NCBI GenBank assembly: GCA_035578175.1
Contig: JAQMRL010000001.1
Location: 185,205,283 to 185,269,282 of the forward strand
Direction: 5' to 3'
Origin: Catonia carolina
Lineage: Eukaryota; Arthropoda; Insecta; Hemiptera; Achilidae
Length of the DNA: 64,000 bases
Numbering within the stretch: position 1 is the stretch's first letter; the number at the start of each line of letters is the position of its first letter. Below the pieces are notes generated by a model. The model ran no database searches. It saw only the letters and a list, made by a program, of their open reading frames with translations, and had not been told where the DNA came from. The translations under genes were made by a program, and so were the position numbers. Shown piece after piece: positions 36,751 through 45,695 of the stretch.

Positions 36751-37474
36751 GGAACCAACTACAACTGCCTGCTAACCTCAAAAGCACATTCACTACCAGT
36801 TATGCCAACCTCACAAACAAAAATTTCCCTTTCAGCTTACAAATACGTGACTGTAAGCGACCATTCCGGGAAATTTTTGACCCTACCTCGTATGTATTAT
36901 AGCGCAAAAACTTATATAATAAAAAATGTAGAGAATTTAAAATTCTACAACCTTTATGTCAAACATTTTTTTTGTATAACGCTTAGTTTAGCGGTAATTA
37001 GCGATTTTCTGCTTTTTCTCACGAAAACGTGTGAAAAATCGATTTTTTTAAGATTTCAGCTTTAGTACGCATTTTACGACAAAAGTGTAAATAATAAAAT
37101 TTATAGGAAATTAAAATATCTACAACTTTTATTAAGAGAATTTTTCTCTACAGAGCTTAGTTTAGCGTGAAAGTGTGATTTTGCTTTTTTTTAAGCCAAA
37201 CTGAGTACGATTTTCATTTTGCGTCATTCAGTCATGATTAAAATAAGGTTAAGTTTTTGAGGTTAGTGTTTTGTTTATTTCTAATATTTTATTAATAATG
37301 TTACGTTTATTATTAATTATTTACATTGGCAAGAGAAATTCGTGTGATTGTTTCAACCATTTTTTTTTGTTTGTGGTATATGCTAACGAATGTTTGCGTT
37401 GCTTTTAATTGAAGTAAAAGCAAGTTACTGTGCTTGAAATCTTAAATGATTTGTTTTATTCAAAATATATTATT

Positions 37475-37600
37475 TTCTTTTTAAAACCATCAGTAATACG
37501 ATAAACAGTAAACACTTACCGGTGGTTGTAAAAAGAAAATAATATATTTTGATTATCAATATAATACGGCGGTTAAAAATCCCTATATAGGATGTTTGAT
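37475..37600. repeat. Family B fragment, collapsed palindrome
   Basis: Short arms (AAAATATATTATTTTCTTTT and inverse), ACACTTACCGGTGGTTG between, then AATACGGCGGTTAAAAATCC as at the right end of other B copies. The ribozyme-like core is deleted. Confidence 0.7.
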
Positions 37601-37604
37601 AAGG

Positions 37605-37785
37605 TTTTTTTTTAAATTTATTTATTTAATGTCGCATCAACTGCAACGGTCATTAGCGACGACAACAATTTTATGCAATGTAGGATGAAATGATTTTTTG
37701 TAATGTATGAAAATATGCCATGTCTGAGTGGGATTCGAACCAAGGACTGCATGATGAAAGTCGATCACGTTGCCAATGTGGGCGG
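37605..37785 (-). repeat. tRNA-derived SINE (family A), reverse
   Basis: Body variant CATCAACTGCAACGGTCATT as at 5401, then TGAGTGGGATTCGAACCAAG and a decayed head (AATGTGGGCGG). Confidence 0.8.
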
Positions 37786-37787
37786 TA

Positions 37788-38046
37788 ATGTTTTATTATT
37801 ATTATTATTATTATTATTAGTCGTAAAACTCCCAAAGTGGAAGACGCTCAGTAAAGATGGTTCAGTTTTGGGGTTTCTTGTTCTTTTTATTTGCCCACCA
37901 GTTTTTCATTTCTTGCGAGAATTTAGCTTTTCTTTCTTCACTCCATTTTACTCCAGTTCTCGGAGCTTTTGTCTCTGGTTTAACTTCCCATTTCTCAACC
38001 TTCCTCCTAAAATTGTTTCTTGTGTCCAAGTCTTATTTTATTATGT
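37788..38046 (-). mobile_element. Non-LTR retrotransposon 3' end with (TAA)n tail
   Basis: Reverse strand encodes GVKWSEERKAKFSQEMKNWW then a stop, a short UTR and (TAA)n, seen on + as (ATT)n at 37794-37819. 5'-truncated. Confidence 0.6.
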
Positions 38047-38352
38047 AATTTAATGATGTTTTTATGGTTGTAATTGTTTCATAATTCTAATCCTTGTTGA
38101 ATATGTGGACTTATTTAATATAAATAAGACACTGTATTAGAATTTAACAATTTACAATATACTTCATTCTTTAAGGTTAGGTGGCATGTTATTTTCAAAT
38201 ATCCCAGCCCTTCTAATACATGCTGTGACACCAAGAATAATTGAACGTTCAACATTTACCACATGAAACTACACGTACATAACTTATTAATAACTGCATG
38301 TGCTGGCTTAATTTTCTCTTCCAATATTTACTAAAACTAAAGTCTCTCATGC

Positions 38353-38521
38353 CGGCCGCATTGGCGTAGTTGGTAACGTGCTCGCCTTTCATCATGCGGT
38401 CGTAGGTTTGAATCCCATTCAGGCACGGCATATTTTCATATGCTACAAAAAAATCATTTCATCCTTCACTGTCTGCATTAGCTGTAATTGCAGAACAGTC
38501 GGATGTTAAACAAAAAAAAAA
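38353..38521 (+). repeat. tRNA-derived SINE (family A) with REP1 in its tail
   Basis: GCCGGCCGCATTGGCGTAGT head, B-box-like AGGTTTGAATCCC, body and poly(A). The 14 bp duplication AAAGTCTCTCATGC occurs at 38339-38352 and again at 39429-39442, beyond the REP1, so the REP1 lies in the tail. Confidence 0.95.
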
Positions 38522-39422
38522 TCTGGTGTGAAACACTCACACAACTTTCTCTTGCCAATGCAAATAATTAACAATAAACCTAACATTAGTAACAAAACTT
38601 TAGAAATAAACAAAAAACTAACCTCAATAAAGATAACCTTATTTTAATCATGAGTGAAAGACGCAAAATGAAAACCGAACTCAGTTCGGCTTAAAAATAC
38701 GGAAAATCACTCTTTCACGCTAAACTAGGCTCTATAGAGAAAAATGCTTTAAATAAAAGTTGTAGATCTTTTAATTTCCTATAAATTTTATTGTAAACAC
38801 TTTTGTCGTAAAATGCATACTAAGGCCGAAATCTTTAAAAAATTGATTTTTCATACGTTTTCGTGAGAAAAAAACAGAAAATCGCTAATTACCACTAAAC
38901 TAAGCGTTTTACAAAAAAATGTTTGAAATAAAAGTTGTAGAATTTTTAATTCTCTAACAACTTTAACTTTATACATTTTTGCGCTAAAATGCATAATAAA
39001 GCCACAATATTAAAAAAATAAGTTTTTTACGTAAAAACAGCCTCACCAAGAATTTCAGCAAACATGGCGCCTACCCTATCTTGTAGAGCATAAAAAATTA
39101 AGTAAATGAGGCAATTTTTAAAAAAATCGTAGGACCAGTTTTTGAGAAAATCGCAAAAAAGTGAAAAATTACACGAATAAACTACTACTTTTAGTTGACC
39201 GATTTTGATGAAAATGTTTGTGTCGGGTCCGGTAGTGGTATGTAACTTAAGTTTCAAGTTCATACGATGTTCCGTTCTTGAGATATTCTGTTCACACACA
39301 GACCAATCGCTAAAAACATGTTTTTTTTGGGTTCAGGAGGTCTGAAAACGTGTAGAACCGGTGAAAACTCGACATGAAAACAATACTTTCCTTCCTATAT
39401 ATTCATATAGGCAAGAGAAAGT
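38522..39422 (-). repeat. REP1, full length, inside a SINE poly(A) tail
   Basis: TCTGGTGTGAAACACTCACA to GGCAAGAGAAAGT, with AAAAAAAAA before and AAAAATAAAG after. (CA)n nearly absent. Confidence 0.96.
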
Positions 39423-39442
39423 AAAAATAAAGTCTCTCATGC

Positions 39443-40300
39443 AGAGTGGTGAAGCAATTCGGTATCTGATTCCCAAATAAATTAATGAATAACAAAAAAT
39501 TGAGGAAACAATCAAAATTATTTATTAACCAGTAAATCTTTATAACAAATGAGAATGGGACACCAAATGATCTATACTATTTGCTAATATATTGTTAACT
39601 ATAAAATATTTCAAGATAAATCCCTAAAATCTATTTTCAGTATGTATAATAATAAAATTTAATAATTGATTTAGTTAAATGATCAGCATTAACATACCTA
39701 GCATACATGTAGCGAAGTTCAATCGATATGGAAACATTGTTTCCAATTTAATCATTAATAGAAAATAATCAAAGGTTTACCCAGACAAATTATACTTTGA
39801 CGCTTGAGTAACATAAATCTTACAGATTAGAAGTAAGAGAGGCAATCCGCCAAAACATTAGTTTTATAGGATTACCTCCTCCCTCCAATCTTGCTTACAC
39901 AAATATGCCTAAGGTGAACATACTTATTTTGACCAAATATGTTCGTAAAAATATGTAAAACTAAACCAGGACATGATAATACTATGATGTATTAATCATC
40001 CAAGGAAACGTGGTTAGTTTATTACTAACTTAGGCTTATAAGAGTATATTGTATGATGTACAGTATAAAAAATAATATGAAATATCGATGTTACTTTAAA
40101 ATGTAAAAAAATGTTTTAAAATAATGAAATTGTTATTTAATAATTTAAAATTTTGAAAACCCAATACACTCCCTGGGGCCCAAAAGTCTTAGTATTATAA
40201 CGTTTGTTTGGGCACTTGCATCCAACTGACTACTATTAATAATTACAGTAATATTGCAGTCCTTATTGTTACTATTTAAATATTTACAAAAGTTGAATAA
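39443..40300. other. Intergenic DNA, nothing recognised
   Basis: No supported feature. Confidence 0.55.
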
Positions 40301-40313
40301 TTTAACCTATTGT

Positions 40314-40548
40314 AGCTGGCCGCATTGGCGTAGTTGGTAACGTGCTCACCTCTCATCATGCATTCTTTGGTTCAAATCCCATTCAGGCACGGCATTTTTT
40401 CATACGTTACAAAAAAAAATCATTCCATCCTTCACCGTCTGCATTAGCAGTAATAATTACTGCTAATGCAGACGGTGAAGGATGGAATGATTTTTTTGCA
40501 ATTATTGCAGAAAACAGTCGGACATTAAACCAACCAAAAAAAAAACCT
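40314..40548 (+). repeat. tRNA-derived SINE (family A) with internal snap-back
   Basis: Head CTGGCCGCATTGGCGTAGTT, B-box GGTTCAAATCCC, poly(A) end, approximate duplication AACCTATTKTAG/AACCTATTTAG. The body contains a perfect 42 bp inverted repeat with a 1-nt centre at 40413-40497, where other copies have the sequence once. Confidence 0.92.
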
Positions 40549-40866
40549 ATTTAGGCCCTACGTACAGTTCTGCTCCTAACAGACAGGTGGAGTGTCAAAT
40601 TATTTACACTCAATCTGTTCATTGCAGGGATAAATAAATAGTTCTGTTTCTTATCACATGGTCAGCCAATTAAATGACTGAATCATTTAAGACCAGAAGA
40701 GGTAGAAGTGTAAAAGACACTAATCAGAGTTATCTTCTTTGAAAGTAATGAATTTCATTATACAGCCAGACCCTGTGATGAATGAAGTGAAGGTGTCATT
40801 TGCAGAGTGGAAAATATGTGCTTTTCAGAGGGCTCGGCATGCTGATAAGCGTACTTTTGTACTCAG

Positions 40867-40971
40867 TGAGGAAGGCTCCTGTAAACCGCCTCACTCCTCA
40901 TTTTACTTAGTAAAACCTCTACAGGTTCAAACCAGCCTTTTGGCTGATGACCTAAACAACAGCTTACACAG
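40867..40971 (+). repeat. Short interspersed repeat with CTAAACAAC tail, copy 2
   Basis: Second copy of the 195-298 repeat, about 90% alike by eye. Confidence 0.7.
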
Positions 40972-41189
40972 TCAATGAAGAACCAAAATATTTTCATCCT
41001 CAGATTGTTTCCATGTTGAGGTTGTGTATGGGTTTTACTTGTTACAGCACATTAGCAAAATGACTTCTTCATAAAACTTTAACTTCTTGCAATAGTTGCT
41101 AGTGGTATTAAATACAGGACACTTGAAAATATGAATTTGTCCATACTTACCATATGTTGGAGAATTGCCTCTAATTCGAGGGCTTCTGG

Positions 41190-41277
41190 TAGGGTTTTTT
41201 TTAGCATCCGACTGTTCTGCAATTACTGTTAATGCAGACTGTGAAGGATGAAATGATTTTTTGTAATGTATGAAAAT
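41190..41277 (-). repeat. SINE (family A) body fragment, reverse
   Basis: Poly(T), GCATCCGACTGTTCTGCAAT, GTGAAGGATGAAATGATTTT; the tRNA-like head is missing. Confidence 0.8.
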
Positions 41278-41280
41278 ATC

Positions 41281-42130
41281 TGGTATGGTGAGACAACTTT
41301 GAAAAATATGTTGACTGTTTGGGAGTGATGGTCTGTCTTTATCTCATCTATTGAACTGCTCAAATGAACTTTGGTGGAGTTTATGTCCCAAATGTATGAT
41401 TTTTGGCAGAAAAAGTTACAGTTTGATCAGCTTTCTCCAAGCATACTGGACCTTCCTCGATGAGGCATTCCATAATGATGGGGAGTATGTAAACCAAATG
41501 TAAATAATATGTTCTTAACAAGACTTTGATGAATGTCACCAAACTCACAAGTTAAACTCGGAATGCGACAATGCTGTGACATACTCCTCATTCATTCCGG
41601 TCTTTTTGCCATTGATTAAAAAATAAATTTATGTTTTATGATATACTATTGACTTTTGTCTGAAGTAGCTTGTAAATTTTGCTACCAGTTCATTATATTT
41701 CACCAGGTTAATGTCCAAATTAAATATTGACTTAAGCAGTGTAATAAAAGGGCATTTAGTCAGTTTCCTCTTCCAGGTTACTCGCCCAAATGAATATTTT
41801 AAATTGTGTCGACCACAATTTCCAAACATTAGGTACATAAATTAGATGCTTGCAAGTTGAAATGACAATTAGACCTACTATTGTCTTTATTTTCTTTGTC
41901 AGTACCCATTGAACCAATATATTTAAAGTCACTGACACTTTTGCCACATACACCTGACATTATGTTGAGTAAGTGTATTTAAAAGACTAAAGATGTATCT
42001 AATATTCATAAGACACTTACAATGTAACAGCATACTGTTGGACCGACATTGTGTATGTACAGGTTGGATAAATCGACTTCAGTATAAAACTACATACAGA
42101 TAATAACCAGATATTTATATACATATATAT
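41281..42130. other. Intergenic DNA, nothing recognised
   Basis: No supported feature. Confidence 0.55.
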
Positions 42131-42205
42131 ATCTATTTCATATAATGAATTAATACAATAATTTCACTAACCTTCTTTTTAAACTGCGTCACCTTTATTT
42201 CAATT

Positions 42206-42249
42206 TTCACTTACACGTGTTTCGGTGGATCCACCATCATCAGAGTAAA
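42206..42249 (-). ncRNA. Hammerhead-ribozyme-like motif (A2, - strand)
   Basis: Exact mirror of the 42409-42452 motif on the opposite strand, because the element is a perfect palindrome. Confidence 0.7.
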
Positions 42250-42408
42250 TAACATATAATTGAAACTAAAAACATTATTTATTAAAAATCTATAGAAGAT
42301 GATACATCTTCAGTCACTTGTATAAAACTGTTTTATACAAGTGACTGAAGATGTATCATCTTCTATAGATTTTTAATAAATAATGTTTTTAGTTTCAATT
42401 ATATGTTA

Positions 42409-42452
42409 TTTACTCTGATGATGGTGGATCCACCGAAACACGTGTAAGTGAA
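42409..42452 (+). ncRNA. Hammerhead-ribozyme-like motif (A2, + strand)
   Basis: Helix I TTTACT (42409-42414) pairs with AGTGAA (42447-42452, one G-U). Core CTGATGA 42415-42421; unpaired T; helix II GGTG/CACC with GATC loop (42423-42434); GAAA 42435-42438; very short self-complementary helix III (CACGTG); predicted cleavage after GTA (42444-42446). The extra T before helix II departs from the textbook core. Confidence 0.72.
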
Positions 42453-42570
42453 AATTGAAATAAAGGTGACGCAGTTTAAAAAGAAGGTTAGTGAAATTAT
42501 TGTATTAATTCATTATATGAAATAGAAATATTTAAAACTGCAGGATGCATTATAAAGATTTATTTTTGAA

Positions 42571-42574
<4 letters not shown>

Positions 42575-42603
<29 letters not shown>

Positions 42604-42664
42604 CAATTTTCGTGTGGAGGGTCCTACTAAAATCTTATATCATATATATATATATATATATATA
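42575..42664. repeat. (AT)n tracts around a 36 bp unique block
   Basis: (AT)n, then AACAATTTTCGTGTGGAGGG and CCTACTAAAATCTT, then (AT)n. The same block recurs at 43421-43456, on the other side of the two family B copies. Confidence 0.85.
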
Positions 42665-42724
42665 TGTATTGAAATATATATTTTCTAACCACCAGAATAC
42701 GGTAACATAAAACACTTACCAATG

Positions 42725-42765
42725 TTTATAGCGCTTTCGTGTATCTTGTACACATCTTCAGTAAA
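42725..42765 (-). ncRNA. Hammerhead-like motif (B2, - strand)
   Basis: Mirror copy of 42846-42886 in the left arm. Confidence 0.6.
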
Positions 42766-42845
42766 TTAAAATTTATTACAAGTCACAATTTAAAACTTCC
42801 TGCTCCTACCATTTTCATACAATTGTGACTTGTAATAAATTTTAA

Positions 42846-42886
42846 TTTACTGAAGATGTGTACAAGATACACGAAAGCGCTATAAA
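42846..42886 (+). ncRNA. Hammerhead-like motif, CTGAAGA type (B2, + strand)
   Basis: Helix I TTTA/TAAA; core CTGAAGA 42850-42856; unpaired T; helix II GTGT/ACAC with 7-nt loop; GAAA 42873-42876; helix III from AGCGCT, which is self-complementary and may need a dimer; triplet CTA at 42880-42882. Confidence 0.6.
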
Positions 42887-42994
42887 CATTGGTAAGTGTT
42901 TTATGTTACCGTATTCTGGTGGTTAGAAAATATATATTTCAATTTTAAATAATACGGCTGTTTAAAAATCCTACATAGGATGTTTAATAAAATA

Positions 42995-43034
<40 letters not shown>

Positions 43035-43087
43035 AAATATATATTTTCTAACCACCAGAATACGGTAACATAAAACACTTACCAATG

Positions 43088-43128
43088 TTTATAGCGCTTT
43101 CGTGTATCTTGTACACATCTTCAGTAAA
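43088..43128 (-). ncRNA. Hammerhead-like motif (B3, - strand)
   Basis: Mirror copy in the left arm of B3. Confidence 0.6.
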
Positions 43129-43254
43129 TTAAAATTTATTACAAGTCAAGTTTAAAACTTCCTGCTCCTATCATGGTAGATAAGGAATCAATGATTCCTT
43201 ATCTACCATGGTAGGAGCAGGAAGTTTTTAATTTTGACTTGTAATAAATTTTAA

Positions 43255-43295
43255 TTTACTGAAGATGTGTACAAGATACACGAAAGCGCTATAAA
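43255..43295 (+). ncRNA. Hammerhead-like motif (B3, + strand)
   Basis: Same core, helices and triplet as in B2. Confidence 0.6.
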
Positions 43296-43727
43296 CATAG
43301 GTAAGTGTTTTATGTTACCGTATTCTGGTGGTTAGAAAATATATATTTCAATTTTAAATAATACGGCTGTTTAAAAATCCTACATAGGATGTTTAATAAA
43401 ATAATATATATATATATATAACAATTTTCGTGTGGAGGGTCCTACTAAAATCTTCTAAACAGGAACATTAGTTTAATTTATGACTTGTTTGCTCTTGGCT
43501 GGATTTATTAATAACTGTTGTATATATATAGATGTTTTATACACTGTACAGTAATTGTTTTTTTAGTTTCTAACTGATTAACAAAAAAACAACACTTTAT
43601 TACAAGTTAATAACTATTAGTTCCAGTTTTAATTATATTCAGTTAATAGTGGATTCACTGAAGCATGTTGGTGTAGGCTAAATAAAGAAGCAAATTAAAG
43701 CAGCATCAAGACAAATATAAGATAGTA

Positions 43728-43805
43728 AGAGGCCGCCTCTGTAGCGTAGTGGTTCGCACGCTAGCCTACAACACCTCCTGGGTTCGATTCCTGGCTAGGG
43801 TCTGG
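43728..43805 (+). repeat. tRNA-like SINE head
   Basis: TCTGTAGCGTAGTGGTTCGC (A box) and TGGGTTCGATTCCTGGC (B box), 40 bp apart, with no CCA end or clean acceptor stem. Better read as a SINE head than a tRNA gene. Confidence 0.7.
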
Positions 43806-43889
43806 AAAAAGATAATAAGAACTAGTTGGCTAATATTATTATATTTAAATTAAATTATTAGCTTCATGATGCATTTTAAATTAGATGTT

Positions 43890-44269
43890 GAACAAAAAAC
43901 AAATTAGTTTCACATATTTTTAATAAACTAATGATGTAATTTTTGTATTAAAGTGAAGACCAGTCTGAATGTGGTATGATATTGTAAGGGTGAACTGACA
44001 AAATTACTGTTCTGATTGTGAAAAAAATAGAATAAAAAATTTTAATGTAATGGCTGTGTCGTGTTGACATTTATTCAATTATCACAGCACACACGCATAT
44101 TTTTGTAGTAACTAAATTAAAGTTACTTTATATTTATTTATTAAAAAATGATATTAAAACTAATACTTTTCAAACATTTTTACATAATTTAATCACATGT
44201 TTACTTCTGGTGGCCAGACATCTCTTGTAGCATGTAAAATTATTTGAAAAGATCATTGCTAATCTTAAA
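43890..44269. other. Intergenic DNA, nothing recognised
   Basis: No supported feature. Confidence 0.5.
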
Positions 44270-44513
44270 ACAATTTTTTAAGATTGCAGCCTTAGTATGT
44301 ATTTTACGATGAAAGTTCAGAGAACTAAGATTAATAAATATTTAAAAACCTAACACTGATTGTTTTATACAGAGCTTACTTTAGCATCAATTAGCAATTG
44401 TTCTCATAAAATTAGGTTGTTTTTCATTTTCATTATTTACTGATGAATAATCATAGGTTATGTTCCACTATTTACTGGCAAAAGAAAGTAGTGAGTGTTT
44501 CACACCAACTTTT
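44270..44513 (+). repeat. Old REP1 copy, 3' part
   Basis: AGATTGCAGCCTTAGTATGT (monomer), ACAGAGCTTACTTTAGCATC, and the end AGTAGTGAGTGTTTCACACC. Lies downstream of TPRKB. Confidence 0.7.
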
Positions 44514-44601
44514 TTTAATCAAATGGCAGTCCAGATAGTTATATACATTAAAAACTGAAAGTTTTTTGTGCTTTTGAATGAACACAACACAAAAGTTACT
44601 A

Positions 44602-45123
44602 TCAAGCTTTACTAGAAATACGAGTTACAATAGAATTTAACAAACTTGACACATTCAATTCTTGCGAAGTTATCTTGTAATACTTTAATATTGCACTTTC
44701 ATCATTCAGTGCCCTTAATTCATTGACATCAGGAAATTTTAATGTTCCATCAATCATACAACAGATGTCTTCAGCTGAATTTTCACCCTGAAAATCTATG
44801 AGACAAACTAAAAAAGAATCGTGTGTATCCTTTATACCAAAATCGTTTAAAGCCGCAGTAATGTTCTTTGAAGGTGATAAGTTAAATAAAAGTTCATTAT
44901 AAATTGTTTTCGTGATTAATTTATTGTTCTTTAATGCAACCACTGCTTTGTTAGCAGCAACTACTATCTGGAAAACATCACTGATTAATCTGGGATTGAT
45001 TAGAGCACATTTTAAATCACCACCTTTAACAGCTTGTAAGACATGTTTCACGTTGTACACGTTCACAGCAAGAACCACGCTCAGAGTACAGTTGTAATCT
45101 AATGAATATGAAAGCATTCCCAT
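44602..45123 (-). CDS. TPRKB: TPRKB / CGI121, KEOPS (EKC) complex subunit
   Basis: Single-exon frame of 173 codons plus TGA, close to the usual ~175 residues. Members bind the kinase-like subunit Bud32/TP53RK and tRNA in the KEOPS complex, which makes t6A37 on ANN-decoding tRNAs; they act in nucleus and cytosol. Family features seen: a hydrophobic N-terminal strand (MLSYSLDYNCTLSVVLAVNV), CALINPRLISDVFQIVVAAN (the conserved INP...F...AANKA block), LLFNLSPSKNITAALNDFGI (FNLSP..NI..AL..FGI block) and the C-terminal ILKYYKITSQELNVSSLLNS ending in SRISSKA-like text. The start at 45123 matches the family N-terminus. No intron and no frame break. It faces NOP9 across ~400 bp. Confidence 0.95.
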   Translation of the reverse strand: MGMLSYSLDYNCTLSVVLAVNVYNVKHVLQAVKGGDLKCALINPRLISDVFQIVVAANKAVVALKNNKLITKTIYNELLFNLSPSKNITAALNDFGIKDTHDSFLVCLIDFQGENSAEDICCMIDGTLKFPDVNELRALNDESAILKYYKITSQELNVSSLLNSIVTRISSKA

Positions 45124-45520
45124 AACTTTTTACAAAATTATCAAAAAATACGGTGTACATATATTTTCTTCGGTAACAATACAGTCACACTACAATGCTT
45201 TGTTTACTATTTGAGGTTATGTGCCTGCTGCAAATAATCTCGGTTCGTTAACAACCCGTGATTGAATTCAAGCTGATTTTCTGTATGCCAGTAAATAAAT
45301 AGTGCGGTATATAGTCAAAACCGCATGAGTAGAAAAAAAAATTTAATGCAGTGTATTCCTACATATTTTAGAAGCGGTTGAATTTTAAATTAACTAATGT
45401 TTTGTTTGCTACTACACTGTCTTGAACTATTTAGCAGTTTCCTCCAAGACCAATTCGTTTGTGATTAATCACTCAACTCCCGTACTCGTGCAGCAGCTAC
45501 ATGTTCAGTTTGTTTATAAA
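45124..45520. promoter_or_regulatory. Probable shared (divergent) promoter of TPRKB and NOP9
   Basis: The only sequence between the two start codons (397 bp), free of recognisable repeats, unlike most of the window. I see no convincing TATA box. Bidirectional use is inferred from gene layout. Confidence 0.6.
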
Positions 45521-45695
45521 ATGGAAGACAGCAGGAAGAGGAAGAAACGTAGGTCGTTCATGCAGACTGTGAAAAAGAAGTTTAAGAATAATTTCAATCG
45601 TAATGTGGGTACCCATTTAGATTCTGATATTCATGAATATTTCTTAAGAGTCTTCCAGCAATCCAAACAAGAATTTGAAGATAAAGAGGAAAGGA
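45521..45695 (+). CDS. NOP9: NOP9 exon 1
   Basis: ATG at 45521 is the first Met in a frame starting with a Lys/Arg cluster typical of Nop9. Donor GTAAGT at 45696; ends phase 1. Confidence 0.9.

Larger units (their letters stand above)
35580..36890 (-). mobile_element. Mariner DD34D, nearly intact (M5)
   Basis: 1311 bp with inverted ends CGAGGTAGGGTCAAAAAGTT / CGAGGTAGGGTCAAAAATTT and TA duplications at 35578-35579 and 36891-36892. On the - strand one frame runs from 36750 (likely start MSSLEQRGNIKFCVLL at 36693) to 35641. Only one in-frame stop interrupts it (TAG at 36028-36030, after GRTVNKE). Seen: paired HTH with GISHGSVHSILHNDLNMHRV, IVTGDETWCFLYDP (first Asp), YLLHDNAPAHRS (second Asp) and PYSPDLAPPDFYLF (third Asp, 34 residues after the second). 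Length ~350 aa is normal for mariner. Sits inside a REP1 copy, so it arrived later. Confidence 0.96.
35103..37359 (+). repeat. REP1, split by mariner M5
   Basis: 5' part 35103-35577 and 3' part 36893-37359 join cleanly in the first monomer (GGCTTTAATA|TGTATTATAGCGC). (TG)n at 35237-35265. 3' end decayed (TTTCAACCAT). Confidence 0.93.
42133..42525. mobile_element. Palindromic hammerhead element, family A copy 2 (perfect)
   Basis: Perfect inverted repeat: 196 bp arms 42133-42328 and 42330-42525 around T42329, with no mismatch seen by eye. Each arm has a hammerhead-like motif. Followed by AACTGCAGGATGCATTATAA as in A1 and A3. Structure fits a Penelope-like element terminal repeat in inverted arrangement. 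Confidence 0.9.
42671..42997. mobile_element. Palindromic Penelope-type repeat, family B copy 2
   Basis: Inverted arms 42671-42940 around a loop containing AACTTCCTGCTCCTACC, then a right-end tail (AATACGGCTGTTTAAAAATC, GGATGTTTAATAAA). Each arm carries a CTGAAGA...GAAA motif. Confidence 0.85.
43034..43404. mobile_element. Palindromic Penelope-type repeat, family B copy 3
   Basis: Arms 43034-43349 almost identical to B2, with a longer centre in which TGGTAGATAAGGAATCA is itself palindromic. Same right-end tail. Confidence 0.87.

Noticed and set aside
37794..37819. CRISPR-like or regulatory array from the (ATT)n run
   Set aside because: A plain microsatellite tail of a non-LTR fragment; no spacers, and the DNA is eukaryotic.
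43728..43805. Functional tRNA gene
   Set aside because: A and B boxes are present, but no paired acceptor stem or standard anticodon arm could be drawn; fits a SINE head.
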